Assembly (NCBI GenBank): GCA_027946365.1
Contig: JAPEUQ010000004.1
Span: 1,426,001-1,490,000 of the forward strand
Reading direction: 5' to 3'
Source: Kalmusia sp. IMI 367209
Lineage: Eukaryota; Ascomycota; Dothideomycetes; Pleosporales; Didymosphaeriaceae
DNA: 64,000 bases
Of this stretch, positions 21,617-32,327 are shown piece after piece. The first letter of the stretch is position 1, and each line of letters starts with the position of its first letter. A program made the translations under genes and the position numbers. The notes below the pieces were generated by a model, which did no database searches, was not told the DNA's origin, and was given only the letters and a program-made list of their open reading frames with translations.

Positions 21617-23287
21617 TCAAGGGTCAATAATACCCTCCACCCAATCTATGTCTTCCCACGTGGCTTCCCAGATGTTGAGTACAACCATGACCCACTCCTT
21701 GTTCCTGTCGCGCTTGATCTTCCCAATGCACCGACACATGCGCGCTTTCGAGAGAAACCGCCCGCTATCGTAGTTGAAAAGTTCCACTTGCTTCCAAATG
21801 GCTGCATCGTACTCGCCCTTCAGGTGAGGTGGCCGGTCATGGAACAAGTCTGAGAAGACGAAGTGCTGCTTAGCTGCGTCGCGTTCTGTGGAGAGTACCC
21901 TAGCGTATAGCTCAAAAATAAAGCTCTGCCCGTGTTTAGTCGCATAGCAAGACTGGTTAATGGCTTCACCAATGCGGAAGCAGGTCCTCAACAAGCCATT
22001 CGACGACAAGCCGATGATGGGCGACCGGCCCCGGACTGGAGTTGGAAAAGATGACCTGACGATAGGCTTGCGATCCGTATACTTGTTCATCGCCTCTTTG
22101 CGCATAAGCGCTTCGGTCTTTTCTGTGATTGGTGATACAAACCTACCGGAAGGACCCGGGATGTGGTTTGGGCGGGAGGATATTGTAGTAGCAGCATCAC
22201 CAGCCGACTTTTCACAAGCAAGAATGTAGTTGCTTCCATGATTATCAGTATTGAGTTGAAAGGAAGAGCTAAAATCATCGGTCAGGTCTGGGGTTGACGG
22301 AAAGATGTCCATGTCTAGATGGATGCTTTGGCAGGAGTTCTCGGCCTGCAACTGGGTTGTGTGAAGTGGTTCATCGAAAGTGCTCTGGATGCCTTGATTC
22401 TGTGCATCAATCGCGATTTGATCAAGGCCACCGTCTAGATCGATGGTTTCAAAAATATCGTCAAAGAACTCGTCAATAGTTGTATCTTGACTCGGCCTGT
22501 CAGTGCATGGTGGAACTCTGTCTGCGATTGATATGGCTTGAGAGGGATGAGCATTGTGCAAAGAAATGGGTTGGTAAGTAAACGCCTGGGTCGGTATAGT
22601 TGAGCTTATAGAGCTTGATAGCTTAACGGTACCGATTACCGTTGTATTGGCTTGGCGATAGGGCTGCTGCTGTTCCTCAACTTGGGGCGGTAGTTCAATT
22701 TGGGTGCCTTTTGGCGAAGAGATCGAAACGGCAGAAGCTGTCATGTTCTCATGTTTACGAGCGGGCCTCTTCGGCGCCGGTTTCGTGACGCGAAAGGCGT
22801 CAGAGACGCGCCTTTGACCAGACCTATCGGTTCTTGAGGCAATCTCTGTTGAAGGACTGCTTCCATCTCGAACCTTTTGATTTCGCTTGCGGCTTTTTGG
22901 GGGGGTCGTTGGCGTCGGAGGCAGGATAGGAGCATACTTCCCCAGTTGCGATGGCTCAGCGTCCACTCCTAGCCCAAGGTATCGGGCAATGACAGGGTTA
23001 TGTTGCTTGCTACGCTGTCTTAGATTGTCCATCGGGTCCTTTTGGCTAGGGAGCAGTGAAGCTCCAGAAGGCTGTGAGGTCAGAGGCTGCACTGCAGGCC
23101 GATTGATGGGTGTAAAGCTCGATGGTGGAATGGGTGCATCATCCTGCGGAGCCCTAGATTGGTATGGTCAGTATCCGCTAGGTTCATCTGGATGGCGAGG
23201 AAGGCGAGATGGAATTGCGTAGCGGGCTGCTCACGCATTTTCGCTAGCGTCCTTCACTTCCAGATCCCACCCGCAGTTTAGGTTCAT
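21617..23287 (-). CDS. Uncharacterised fungal protein with conserved C-terminal domain, 529 aa
   Basis: Exons 23235-23287 and 21617-23153. The intron ends in a CTGACCATACCAATCTAG acceptor, and the first exon encodes MNLNCGWDLEVKDASEN. Residues 20 to about 380 are disordered, Ser/Pro/Thr-rich, with basic patches (PPKSRKRNQK, KPAPKRPARK) and an acidic segment (DEFFDDIFETIDLDGG) resembling a short activation or interaction motif. The C-terminal 140 residues look like a compact beta-rich domain: TCFRIGEAINQS, FIFELYARVLS, HFVFSDLFHDRPPHLKGEY, RMCRCIGKIKR and NIWEATWEDIDWVEGI. The order of strands is reminiscent of an OB fold, which with the basic N-terminus would suit a nucleic-acid-associated protein. 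That is an inference from residue pattern, not a recognised family match. Confidence 0.75.
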
Positions 23288-23865
23288 CTTAACGTCTATG
23301 GCTAGTATGCTGGAGCTGCGGATGTCGCATTGTCTCGATGCATGAGGTCCCGGGCCGTTCGACGCGTGAATGGTGTGGAGGCGCGTGCCCCTCCTTAGTA
23401 AGAGAGGCTCTTAGCTCCTGCCCCACTAAATGCGGGCGCGTGGTCGCGACTGCTCCGCCAGCTGTGATCAAGGAAGGCTGCGCTGCTTCATTCACAGCCC
23501 GCTGAGGTGAAAGCATTCACCCTTTCTATATTTTCTCCCACAACAAATCCGCGCCTATATCTTTCTCCGGTACTCTATCCTCGCTCAGGTCAGCCCCTCT
23601 CGCATTTCATTACTCCTGTCAGGTCGTCCCGCTGGGGTCCCGCGTTACTGTTCACGCTTCTGCAACAACGGCTCTCCACTGTCTTTCTCTGACCTCATCT
23701 CTAACGCCATCTGACGCCGCGCCGCCACATTGCCGTGCACTTCCACGCTTAAGCTCGTCCAAGCACTGGATCGTCGCTTCAGAACGATAACAGAGGAAGT
23801 AGTGCGTTCATCAATAGCAACTAGCTAACGACTAAGGCCTCATCATCCGATCCTCGTATACAAAA
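23288..23865. promoter_or_regulatory. Divergent promoter region
   Basis: 578 bases between the start of the 529-residue protein (minus) and the LSB5-like gene (plus). The right half is C/T-rich, as usual upstream of fungal genes. No TATA box seen. Confidence 0.5.
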
Positions 23866-25618
23866 ATGCCGGTAAGTGCTCCTGGTTCATTTTTTCGTAT
23901 TTACATTTTCCTGGTCCCCAATCCACCCCGCTATATACTCCATCATATTCAAGCCTCAGACCTCCATTTTCTTTAGCTCTCAATGTCTACTGCTCTACCG
24001 TACGCCACTGAGAAGTTGCATTTGTTGGGCGAAAAAGATGAACTTCTTCCACACTCCGTTGTCTGCTCGAACTGTAAAAAGCTCTATTCTCCCCAATTAC
24101 TCCCACTTCATGTGAAGGATGTCAAGGTGCCTTCAACAACCTCCAAGCGTAGCAAGATTCGTAGGGTGATCCATCACCACAAAACACCCAATGTCTATGT
24201 TGACATTCCTTTTTTCGAGAACCCTTGCCCATTGTGTTTCTTCAGGCGCTGTCGAAAGGTACTGAGAAAATGGATACACAAACAGAGAAAGCCCTTTTCA
24301 GCTATCACGGTGCAAATCGACCGCCTCACCAGCGAACAATATGAGGAGAATGTATGTATGTTCAAAGATAACGGAGATCCTACCTTAACTATGTTCAGGA
24401 TATCGGTGGACTTCCGGACCTGATTGAGGTCATCCGCATCCAGGAATCCGGTCCTACGGAAGCGGCCCGTGCCATTCGGAAGAAGCTGTATGCTACCGGC
24501 TCGTGGACCTTGACCATTCTAACCTGGGGATTAGTAAGTATGGAAACGTCCACCGCCAACTCCGCGCGTTGATTATCCTCGATGGCTTGATCCAAAATGC
24601 GGGCTCAAGGTTCCAGAAGAGTTTCGCTGATGAGCCGCTCCTGGAACGTCTCCGGTTGTTGGCCAAAGATGAAATGGCGGACAAGGAAGTGCGGGACAAG
24701 GTCAATATCCTCTTCCGCCAATGGGCTGTTGCGTATAAAGGAACTCCAGGTCTGGAGCGAATTGCTACACTCTACAAGGAGTTACCTCGGACTAGGCGCC
24801 CACAACCGCATCAATCGCGTGTTGTTCGAGAGAACGAAGCAGAGGCTGAACGTGAAAATGCCTCGTCGCCTCCAGCATCACCGACGATCCATCGGCGGAA
24901 CTCGCCTCCTTCTCACTTTCCGCAGGCGTCCTCCTCGTCTGGAAGGACAGTAGCTCTGGGTAGTGCTGCACTGCCTAGCTCTTCGTTTTTCAAGAAAGAC
25001 AAGAAGGATAAGAAAAATAAGGGAAAGCCTTTCAACCTAGAGAGAGAAAAGGGCCAGCTTCTCGAAACCATTGCGTCAGCCTCTGTCGCCAGCAACAGTC
25101 TTATGAATGCACTCCAACTTATCAACCGTGAAGTGCAGCGCGTCAGCGAAAACCCCGAGGTGGCTCAACGATTCGAGACTTGCAAGCTCATCCGGCGCCA
25201 GATTCTGCGATACATTCAACTCGTAGAATCAGACCAATACATCGGCAGTCTGTTGAACGCCAATGATGAGCTTGTGAAGGCTCTCATGGCGTACGAGATC
25301 ATGGATAAAAGCATAGACGACGATAGCGATAGTGACACTGAGCAAGCCTCGCCGCCCACCTCATCTATGGCTGGCTTAAGTATGCAAGAAGCTCCGCCAG
25401 CGAAGCCACCTAGGCCAGCTAGTATTCCCATGCCACCAGTACCTGCGTCGAGCAAGCAACCAGCGGCACCGCAGATCGAGCCAGAGGAGGAGGAGGATGA
25501 TGATCCGTTCGGCGATTCTCATGGTAAGCCATCCTCGTCCTAGGCAAGGCTTTACTAATGTACCTTAGCGGTCAAAACTCCGTACGAGCGTAGTGAACCA
25601 ACTTGGAGGGATGTTTAA
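23866..25618 (+). CDS. LSB5-like VHS and GAT domain protein, 399 aa
   Basis: Adaptor linking ubiquitin and actin-patch machinery in endocytosis (yeast Lsb5 binds Las17 and Sla1). Exons are 23866-23871 (only ATGCCG), 24286-24351, 24399-24487, 24535-25523 and 25569-25618. The VHS domain covers residues 8-143: FSAITVQIDRLTSEQYEEN, then IGGLPDLIEVIRIQESGP, then YGNVHRQLRALIILDGLIQ. A Ser/Pro-rich linker and a KKDKKDKKNKGK basic patch follow. The GAT domain is at about residues 221-311. The tail has Pro-rich PPAKPPRP (possible SH3 ligand), an acidic EEEEDDDPFGD stretch and ends ERSEPTWRDV. The start was chosen because ATGCCG is followed by a GTAAGT donor and the next exon, RKPFSAITV, fits the family start. 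Intron 1 is unusually long (414 bases) and contains an open frame. Confidence 0.8.
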
Positions 25619-26219
25619 GAGCAAATTGTTGGACGATGTGATGTTTTTGCTTGTGTTTACGTTTTGCAATGTCGCTGTCGGCAATACCCTCTGCTGTTAG
25701 GGTGGCGGTGCTTTTCCTGATAGACTACGGATATGGAACATCTAGATTGGTACTCAAATGTGACCACTCACATGGTCCTCGGAATTTCCAACGCACGCTC
25801 GATGGCTGGTATCTACAACTTCGGTGATGTTGGTTGGATAGAGTTAGCGTGCAGTTCGTGCCACACTGCACTGCCACAGTCTACGTCACCATGTTCGTGG
25901 CGCCAAGCAGTCGCAGGTTAGCCTCCCATAATAGCAGCATGGCGGAGGCGTATTCCTCGCCCTGTTTCAAGAGTGTTGCTCTATCGCTGCTACATCACCT
26001 CGCTATCAAGCTCAACAATCACTCTTTCGCTCCTACCACCATATTTCAGGTATGTCGCATGGCGCTTTTGGACTGCTAAAGAGCTGAACGCACTGTTTAC
26101 GAGCTGGAGCTGAAAGCTGATCGCCCGTTGTAGCTGTACGCGCACCACCTCTCCTGGAAGCCGTCTCTCGAAATCCATACACCCCAAATTCGATTACTAC
26201 TTGCACTCTCTCCGCAAAA
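25619..26219. other. Upstream region of the CaaX peptide gene
   Basis: No gene seen. A possible 5' UTR intron lies at about 26050-26133 (GTATGT donor, TTGTAG acceptor). The last 80 bases before the ATG are C/T-rich. Confidence 0.4.
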
Positions 26220-26348
26220 ATGCCTGCCTCAACCAAGGGTTCCGTCTCCTCTACCACTACCTCGATTGTAAAGCCAGGCCCCATCAAGCTGCCATGCTAC
26301 TGCGGTGACGACTGCAGCTTCTGCTGTATTCCGTGTACCGTGATGTAG
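26220..26348 (+). CDS. 42-residue Cys-rich peptide with C-terminal CaaX box
   Basis: A short frame preceded by a C/A-rich leader and CAAAA before the ATG, a good fungal start context. The N-terminal half is Ser/Thr-rich with two lysines (MPASTKGSVSSTTT, then VKPGPIK). The C-terminal half is PCYCGDDCSFCCIPCTVM. It has six cysteines with spacing C-x-C-x3-C-x2-C-C-x2-C, and the last four residues CTVM form a canonical CaaX box with Met, a farnesylation-type terminus. There is no signal peptide or basic cleavage repeat. Small size, an MP-x-S-T-K start and a CaaX end are the hallmarks of ascomycete lipopeptide (a-factor type) pheromone precursors, but those normally carry one cysteine. The six-Cys core also resembles a metal-binding or palmitoylated membrane-anchor peptide. 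The reading frame is well supported as a design; its expression and role are inferred. Confidence 0.6.
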   Translation: MPASTKGSVSSTTTSIVKPGPIKLPCYCGDDCSFCCIPCTVM

Positions 26349-27235
26349 GCGGGCGCTCTACACGCGATGATGGATACATAACCGAACAAGACCATGTCTG
26401 GGGTGGTACTGCGTCATGCATACATACAATTTTCGAGCGACGGGTTGATTATTTTGGATCGCCTTGGAGTTACTAGGGACTGCATTGCTATGGCCTGCTC
26501 TGGATACCGGAAGAGCAGCCATGCTGTGGAGCGACGGCTGGAGTGTTGGCCGGACTCAATGGCCAGGTTCAAGGGATGGTTTTAGCGTTGTCTTCATTCT
26601 GCACATACCTCTTCCGCCACAGGCAACATGAATCATGACTACTGTTTTACGTCGATCGAGCGCGTTCTACTCAATCTCGTCTCGTGTCTGAGGTTTGCAA
26701 TCAACATGTGCAATGCTTCGCGACTGATCGGTACGCGCTCGCTGAGCGCTTAGAGAAACAAAACCCCAGCAAGGATGTGGCACAGCAACCTCGTACCGCA
26801 ATACAACGCAACTTAAAATAGCCCACCACAATCTCAAGTTTCCAAGATAGTCATGCCTTCTACTATCTTCAGATCCTAGTCTTGGCAGCTTTCTTTTATC
26901 CAGGGCATTTCATTCATGACTCTCCCTTTGAACGCCCGAGATGCACCATCACATACTCTTACCCTTTCCCAATACAACATGCGGCTTTTCAAGTGACAAC
27001 GATTTCTAGGGCACCAAAATCTGCGTAGACATATACGGACAAAACTTTATACTCTCCTTCCCAGGCTCTACTCTCACCTTCTACACCCATCACCAACCAG
27101 CACACCTTCTCAATTCCCTTAACAGTCCCTTCTAACTCCACGCTTCACCCATTCACACTTGCACCCTTTCCGTCTCAGCAACACTTCTCACCCACCTTCG
27201 CCCTCCTTCAATAACACTCATCCACCTCGAAGAAA
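26349..27235. other. Non-coding, 0.9 kb
   Basis: Probable 3' UTR of the CaaX peptide gene followed by C/T-rich plus-strand sequence (27050-27235) of the kind seen upstream of fungal genes. The only thing downstream is the decayed membrane-protein fragment. Confidence 0.4.
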
Positions 27236-27426
27236 GTCCGACTTGCATGGTACTACACAGCGCTGGACTTAGCGATATCTGTCTTTACTATTATTCAGAT
27301 TGAACTGACGCTGAAGTGGAATGATGTGCAGGGCTTGAGCGGGATTTAGGCGGGTTGGGTCATTTGACTCCGTTTGTAATAGGGGTTTCGGTTCTGTGTG
27401 TGTTGGGTGTCAGGTTGGATCCATGA
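27236..27426 (+). pseudogene. Decayed C-terminal fragment of a multi-pass membrane protein
   Basis: Frame 27248-27346 reads WYYTALDLAISVFTIIQIELTLKW... through NDVQGLSGI and then hits TAG. The neighbouring frame, from 27346, continues LGGLGHLTPFVIGVSVLCVLGV before its own stop at 27424. Put side by side, the two pieces read as two consecutive transmembrane helices with a short loop, in the style of the fungal membrane protein encoded by the adjacent gene. That gene's matching stretch is MLIQLTWLWY, then EWNFGQILAVGTWLPVLMEF. A one-base deletion or two-base insertion near 27344 explains the break. No upstream exons could be found, so this is a truncated, frameshifted remnant, tail-to-tail with its probable relative. 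Confidence 0.5.
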
Positions 27427-27513
27427 CTCATCAGTAATATACACTGTACTCCAGATTGTGGCGTGAATTTTTACGTTGGGTCGGTCACAGGACTTCCGCT
27501 AGTCTTGGTTCTA

Positions 27514-29084
27514 TCAAGGAACCATCGCATTCGTTCCCCCTACCTCGATATTCGATAGATGGCTTGAAAGTAGAAAGAAGTACACAAACTCCATCAGAAC
27601 TGGAAGCCATGTCCCTACAGCCAAAATCTGCCCGAAATTCCACTCTGTGTCTCTATCAAACCCGCCCGCATCCCTCATCGCTTCAGTGCGCAGGTACCAG
27701 AGCCAAGTGAGCTGAATTAGCATCATAGCAACACTGAACGCCTGCAGGATGAAATTGAGCAGGTTTCTAATGCGCTGAGATGACGTCTGCTGTCCAGACG
27801 ATGTTGCATTCCGTAAACGCTGTTCTTGAATCGATGCGCCCCGTTGTGACCGACCAGCTCTCCTCCGAAGCCAGAGCCTTCCGCCAAATATCGTGATCCC
27901 CAGAAGAGGAACTACTAATATCAGTATGACGAGTGCCAGCACATATCGCGGTGCAATGATATACACGTCTCGACTCAAATTGATATCCAGATTCTGCGTC
28001 GGCTCGCCGAGTTCGAATTCGGGATCCGTTGTCCGCACACCCTTCACGTAGATCAACCACACCGAGACGAGACAGAATAAGTACAGCGCTGCACCCAGGA
28101 ACCGTCGGAATCCGGTCCTTGCCTCCCATCCCGCTGTCCTGCGCTCAGCCGGCTTAAGCTTCTCGTCTGGCAATAGCGTATGCAGCGTGAGCACGGGGAA
28201 GACGGAGAAGGCGGGGGCTAGGATGAGGAGCTCGTTCATGTAGATATCGACGAGGGAGGCGGTGAGATAATGTAGGAAGAAGATCGTTATGGCTGCTGTG
28301 ACGATGGCGTAGCTGAGGATGATGGCTGTGGCATAGAGGGAGTGGATGGACGACGCTGTCGCAGTGCCAATCCTAGAGCGGAGATCGAAGTGCCATTGTT
28401 TTGTTGATTGTGAACTTGTGGACTGTGTGGTAGGGGCGAAGTAGTGGGCGAGGAGGTAAACGATGATGAGTGTGGCTTCGATGGTGTAAGATATCATTAC
28501 CTTATGCAGAGCTCGTTAGTTTTAACATATACCAATCGAAACGAGGTCATGATTGGGATAGGATAGAGAAGGGAACGTAGTGTACACCTGGGCCGGCCAC
28601 ATCTGGGTCTCCTGCCGTTATCAATTCCTTCCTTAACGTTTCCGAGCATCTCCACCTCGGTCTTTGTAGTATATCCCTATAGTGCTCATCCTGTTTTACA
28701 AGATCCAAATGTCCGGATATCCTTGTGGCATTGGCACAGAACGACAGATTGCCAGAGCAATACCAGTGGACGAATTGGCAGATTGTTGGTTGCGCTGTCC
28801 TGTTGAGAGCGCCGATAACAAAGGTTTCTGCATCATGGAGGTTGAGCTTGCAGTAGTCGAGCTCTAGTTCTTTTAGTTGGATCGTTAGTATGATGTGTCA
28901 AACGCTACGGGATTTGAAGCGTATTGGAGGGGGACTTACTCTGTCGCCAAGGTTTGACGTATTTGTTGTAAGCGATGCATTGGCGTGTGGCGTCGAAATC
29001 ATGAAGGGATGGTTGCCAGTCACTTGAGGACCATGTGCCTTTCTCTTCACATGAACTGGTGTTGAAATTCTTGCAGGTCATCAT
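27514..29084 (-). CDS. Seven-helix membrane protein with Cys-rich N-terminal ectodomain, 471 aa
   Basis: Exons 28940-29084, 28586-28869 and 27514-28500; start ATG 29082-29084, with a second ATG one codon later. Residues 1-140 contain eight or more cysteines (TCKNF, SSCEE, RQCIAY, DYCKL, TICQF, WYCSG, SFCAN, WRCSE) and N-glycosylation sites (NRT, NLS, NAT), and lack a typical signal peptide. From residue 143 (GPGVMISYTIEATLI) seven hydrophobic segments follow, with a basic loop RRRAGRSQRG before the sixth. The membrane part belongs by pattern to a widespread uncharacterised fungal family with the ending I-Q-x-E-L-T-x-x-W-N... GQL-x-P. It is not a recognisable STE2, STE3 or Pth11 receptor. All junctions keep phase; intron 2 removes a GTACAC donor segment at the PDVAGPG/VM junction. 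Confidence 0.75.
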
Positions 29085-29678
29085 CTTGAAAAACGTCCTG
29101 TTGAGACATGACGGTATAGAGACTGTGCCCTTTAAGGGGCATTTTACAACGCGTCTTATCCTGGGTTCAATTTTGAGCTCTGTGAGAACTGCATATTCAG
29201 GATTGAAGGACCTCTCAGCTCCTTACCTCGATGGTCCTAGGGCAACCATACAAGGCTTGCTGACACCAGGGGAGTTTCGGGCCGAGTAGACTTCGCTTGA
29301 GAAACTTCCGTGGGCATATCCCAAAACTCTACGATATGCCGTCGATCAATAATGTCGACCCTGGTCTTGCGACAGCCACTGATGTAATACTACCTACATG
29401 AAGATTCAAGAATGAAGGTGAGGTCAAATCCAAATGGACATTCAGCTGTATCGTGTAGCTGAAACATCTTGGCATGACTTGCGTATTAAACGGACCTATA
29501 AACGTTCCCAGCGCACTCAAGCCAAGAATCCAACGTGTCTTACAACAGAGTGATATCAGTGGCTTTCCATACCGACACCGCCTTTCGTCTCTCTATCCAA
29601 AATCGAAGTCTCCTCTTTGCCAATTGCTCTATATATGATACTCTCTGTGATTCTCGGGAGCCTGCGCTTCGCTTCCCA
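29085..29678. other. Intergenic, 594 bases
   Basis: Upstream region of the seven-helix protein gene and 3' flank of the second monooxygenase. No gene seen. Confidence 0.6.
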
Positions 29679-31467
29679 TTATTTCATCTTCCTATCCTCT
29701 CCCTTCTTCAGTCTCTCCAACTCCGCATACGCCTCAATCACCGCCCCCCTTGCCCCGTCCCATACCCTCCTCTTCCCCATGTCAAAGAGCCTAAAAGTAT
29801 ATGTGCATATAGGAAGATTAGCCACAGCCGTGTACAACTCCCTATCCCGCCACCATAGTCCCCAAGCCTTTCGTCCCCAGCCTACATACTCGTATAGTCC
29901 TGTCCCCGCAGCTTCATGCACGAAGTAACTCCAGTCACGATTCGAGATATCACCTCGGTTACCATTGGGCGACTTTTGTATATGTTTATAGAGCCAGTCT
30001 TGGTGGTTAGAGATCCAAGCATTCATGGTGGAAGCCGGCGGGAGCTTGCTGTTGCCAGCCCAGATTTGTGCGACCGCCATGGCGGCAAGTTCGCGGCCTG
30101 GAATCTGGGGGCCGTTGAGATGCGTCAGGGAGAGATGCGCGAAGGAGTCGGCGTATCTGGGTGGAAAGGTGTTCATATAGAGACTGGGGAAGGGCGGTGC
30201 ATCTCCTGGCGCGGGGACAAAGTCGACGGCTTCTGAGAGTAGGGACATGTCGTCGTCGTATCCTATACACGCGATGATGACATCTACGTCTTCGACCACT
30301 CGTCCATCATCTAGCTCTACGGATTTGGGACCGAAGAGGCGCTTGATACCCGGCACAGAGGATATCTTGCCCGCCTGAATGTTTGGTACGAGATCCTGGC
30401 TGCATACAATGACGTGCTGTCCGTGCGTGATACTGGGTGAATCTGCAAGGCCCCATTCGGGTTTGTTGATGCCCCAATTCTCCTTGAAATTCGCTGCCAT
30501 AGCACCGTCCATGATCTTGCCATACACCGAGGGACAGTTTGCTTGTAGCCACCAAGTGATGGGTGCGAGCGCTGTTGTTAGCCCAGTATCGGTGGGCACA
30601 CCCGTCTTTGCGTCTGAAGGCTTGAAGATCTTACCACCTCGACGGTGGGAGAGGTATACCTTGCCAGCTTCGTGTTGCACGAGGGCGTTCGCAACGTCGG
30701 CGGCTGTGTTACCAATGCCTAATACGAGTACATTCTGGCTTTTGAAAGCGGGTAGATCGCGCACGTCTTGGGAGTGAATAATACGGCCTGTAAATTGCTC
30801 CTGGCCGTTGAAGCTGACGCGTTTGGGGCTGAGAAAAGCGCCAGTCGCCCAAACGATTTTGTCGAAGGAGCGCGGGTTTGAAGGCTCGTCCGCGAATGTG
30901 ACCTGCCATTTACGTGTGGCCTCATTTCTCGAGAGGTTGGTGACGGATTTTTTTAATTGGATATTACGATAGAGATCGTGATGTTTAGCATATGAGCGGA
31001 AGTAGGAGCCCAGTTCTGGGGCTGATACGAGCCACGGAAAATCTTTTCGTACAAGTTAGTATTATAGATTCGACATATGAGCGACCTTGCTGTTACTGAG
31101 TACTTACTTTTGGGTAGCGGATAGTCACTCAAGGCAAGCTAAGCATGCTGTGATTAGTAATTCGTGTTTACACGGCCAAAATGTTCGCCCTTTGGCAACA
31201 GGAATCACCTACCGACAATTTGTTATTACATAGCTTTGTTTCTTTCAGAGCTGTCGTGGCATAAGAGTCTGAAGTCCACGTCCAGACTCCGCCGACCTCG
31301 CTGCGTCTCTCGAAAAGCGTCACATCAAAGCCCAACTCTCTCAGCTCTTTCAGTGCTGTCAGTCCAGCAGGGCCTACATTATGTTAGCAGTTTTGGACAT
31401 AATTCACTTCAATTGTGCTACACTGACCTGCGCCTATTATGGCAATCTTGGTTGTGCTGAAGCTCAT
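29679..31467 (-). CDS. Flavin-containing monooxygenase, 531 aa
   Basis: NADPH- and FAD-dependent monooxygenase of unknown substrate. Exons are 31428-31467, 31213-31373, 31108-31138 (31 bases) and 29679-31042, all in phase. The last intron has a perfect TACTAAC branch point. FAD site GAGPAG at residues 12-17, then LFERRSEVGGVW with the conserved E-R-R and GG-x-W. The fingerprint FTGRIIH (F-x-G-x3-H) is at residues 161-167. NADPH site GIGNTAAD at 186-193. A C-I-G-Y turn in VIIACIGYDDD corresponds to the family A-T-G-Y. No N-terminal signal or membrane segment. Not closely similar to the frameshifted monooxygenase at 0.9-2.6 kb beyond family motifs, and no biosynthetic partner genes surround it. 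Confidence 0.9.
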
Positions 31468-32327
31468 GCTGCACACTCACGTATACGAGCAAATTATGTG
31501 ACGTTCAGTACGTGAAACGGGGGGGTTATGTTGCAAGTAGAAGATCGAGAGATCTTATAGAAAACCTCTGCTACATCATACTCAAACGGCACGACATATC
31601 TTCCAACAATGAGGATTCATGTTTCGAAGCAATGGTCAGATAAAGACCTTACGTGAGCACGTAACGCCATAAGCACTAACCTCGCAGAGGCAATCGCGCG
31701 AAAGGGTACGTGTGCCGGTGCGACTCTCACGTGGCTAGACTATATCAAGTTGGTCAGTCCTGCCCATCCTGCGAACATGCGGCGCCCTTTGAAAACGAAA
31801 CTCAAACGCAGCGGTTAGCATGGATCAACGGATATGCCTTGGCGGCTCTTGACGTAGAGGTCGATTCTAATGGTTTCAATCTAGTCGAAATTAGCAACAG
31901 CGCGAGATGAAACAAGTTCAGCAGGATAGAAGTCAGGGAAGAAATTGCGGCAAAGAAATAGAGCGGGAGTTTGGAGCAAATGAGGTTATGATTATGCGCA
32001 TTCAGTAGGCCATTCCGCCGGTACAAGCAAAAGTGGATATCAAACTATAGGTCTAATAAATATACAGTGAACATCGTCACGACATCTTGATGTCAAGGCT
32101 TGAGGAACCACGCCTCTGGCCAATTCTGGGATCCAATCTTGCACAAGGGCCGTCGAGTAGAGCTCCTGACCTGGAAGCTGGACTGACGTCTAAACTTGAT
32201 GGTGACCTGCCCTCGGAACAGCAAATACGTCTCTCGTCGGATTCTCGGAACCCATAACGCAGCTCTCGCGGCTGACTTGGACCATCTCATGGTATCAAAG
32301 TAAGAAAAATGACGGATATGTCCTTGC
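31468..32327. other. Intergenic, 0.86 kb
   Basis: Upstream region of the second monooxygenase and 3' flank of the surface-protein gene. No gene, tRNA or repeat seen. Confidence 0.6.

Noticed and set aside
26220..29084. Mating-type locus or pheromone-receptor locus
   Set aside because: No alpha-box, HMG, APN2 or SLA2 gene is nearby, and the seven-helix protein does not show STE2 or STE3 motifs. Only the peptide itself is suggestive.
922..31467. Secondary-metabolite cluster built around the two monooxygenases
   Set aside because: They are 27 kb apart with housekeeping genes between, and no PKS, NRPS, terpene, P450 or transporter gene is present.
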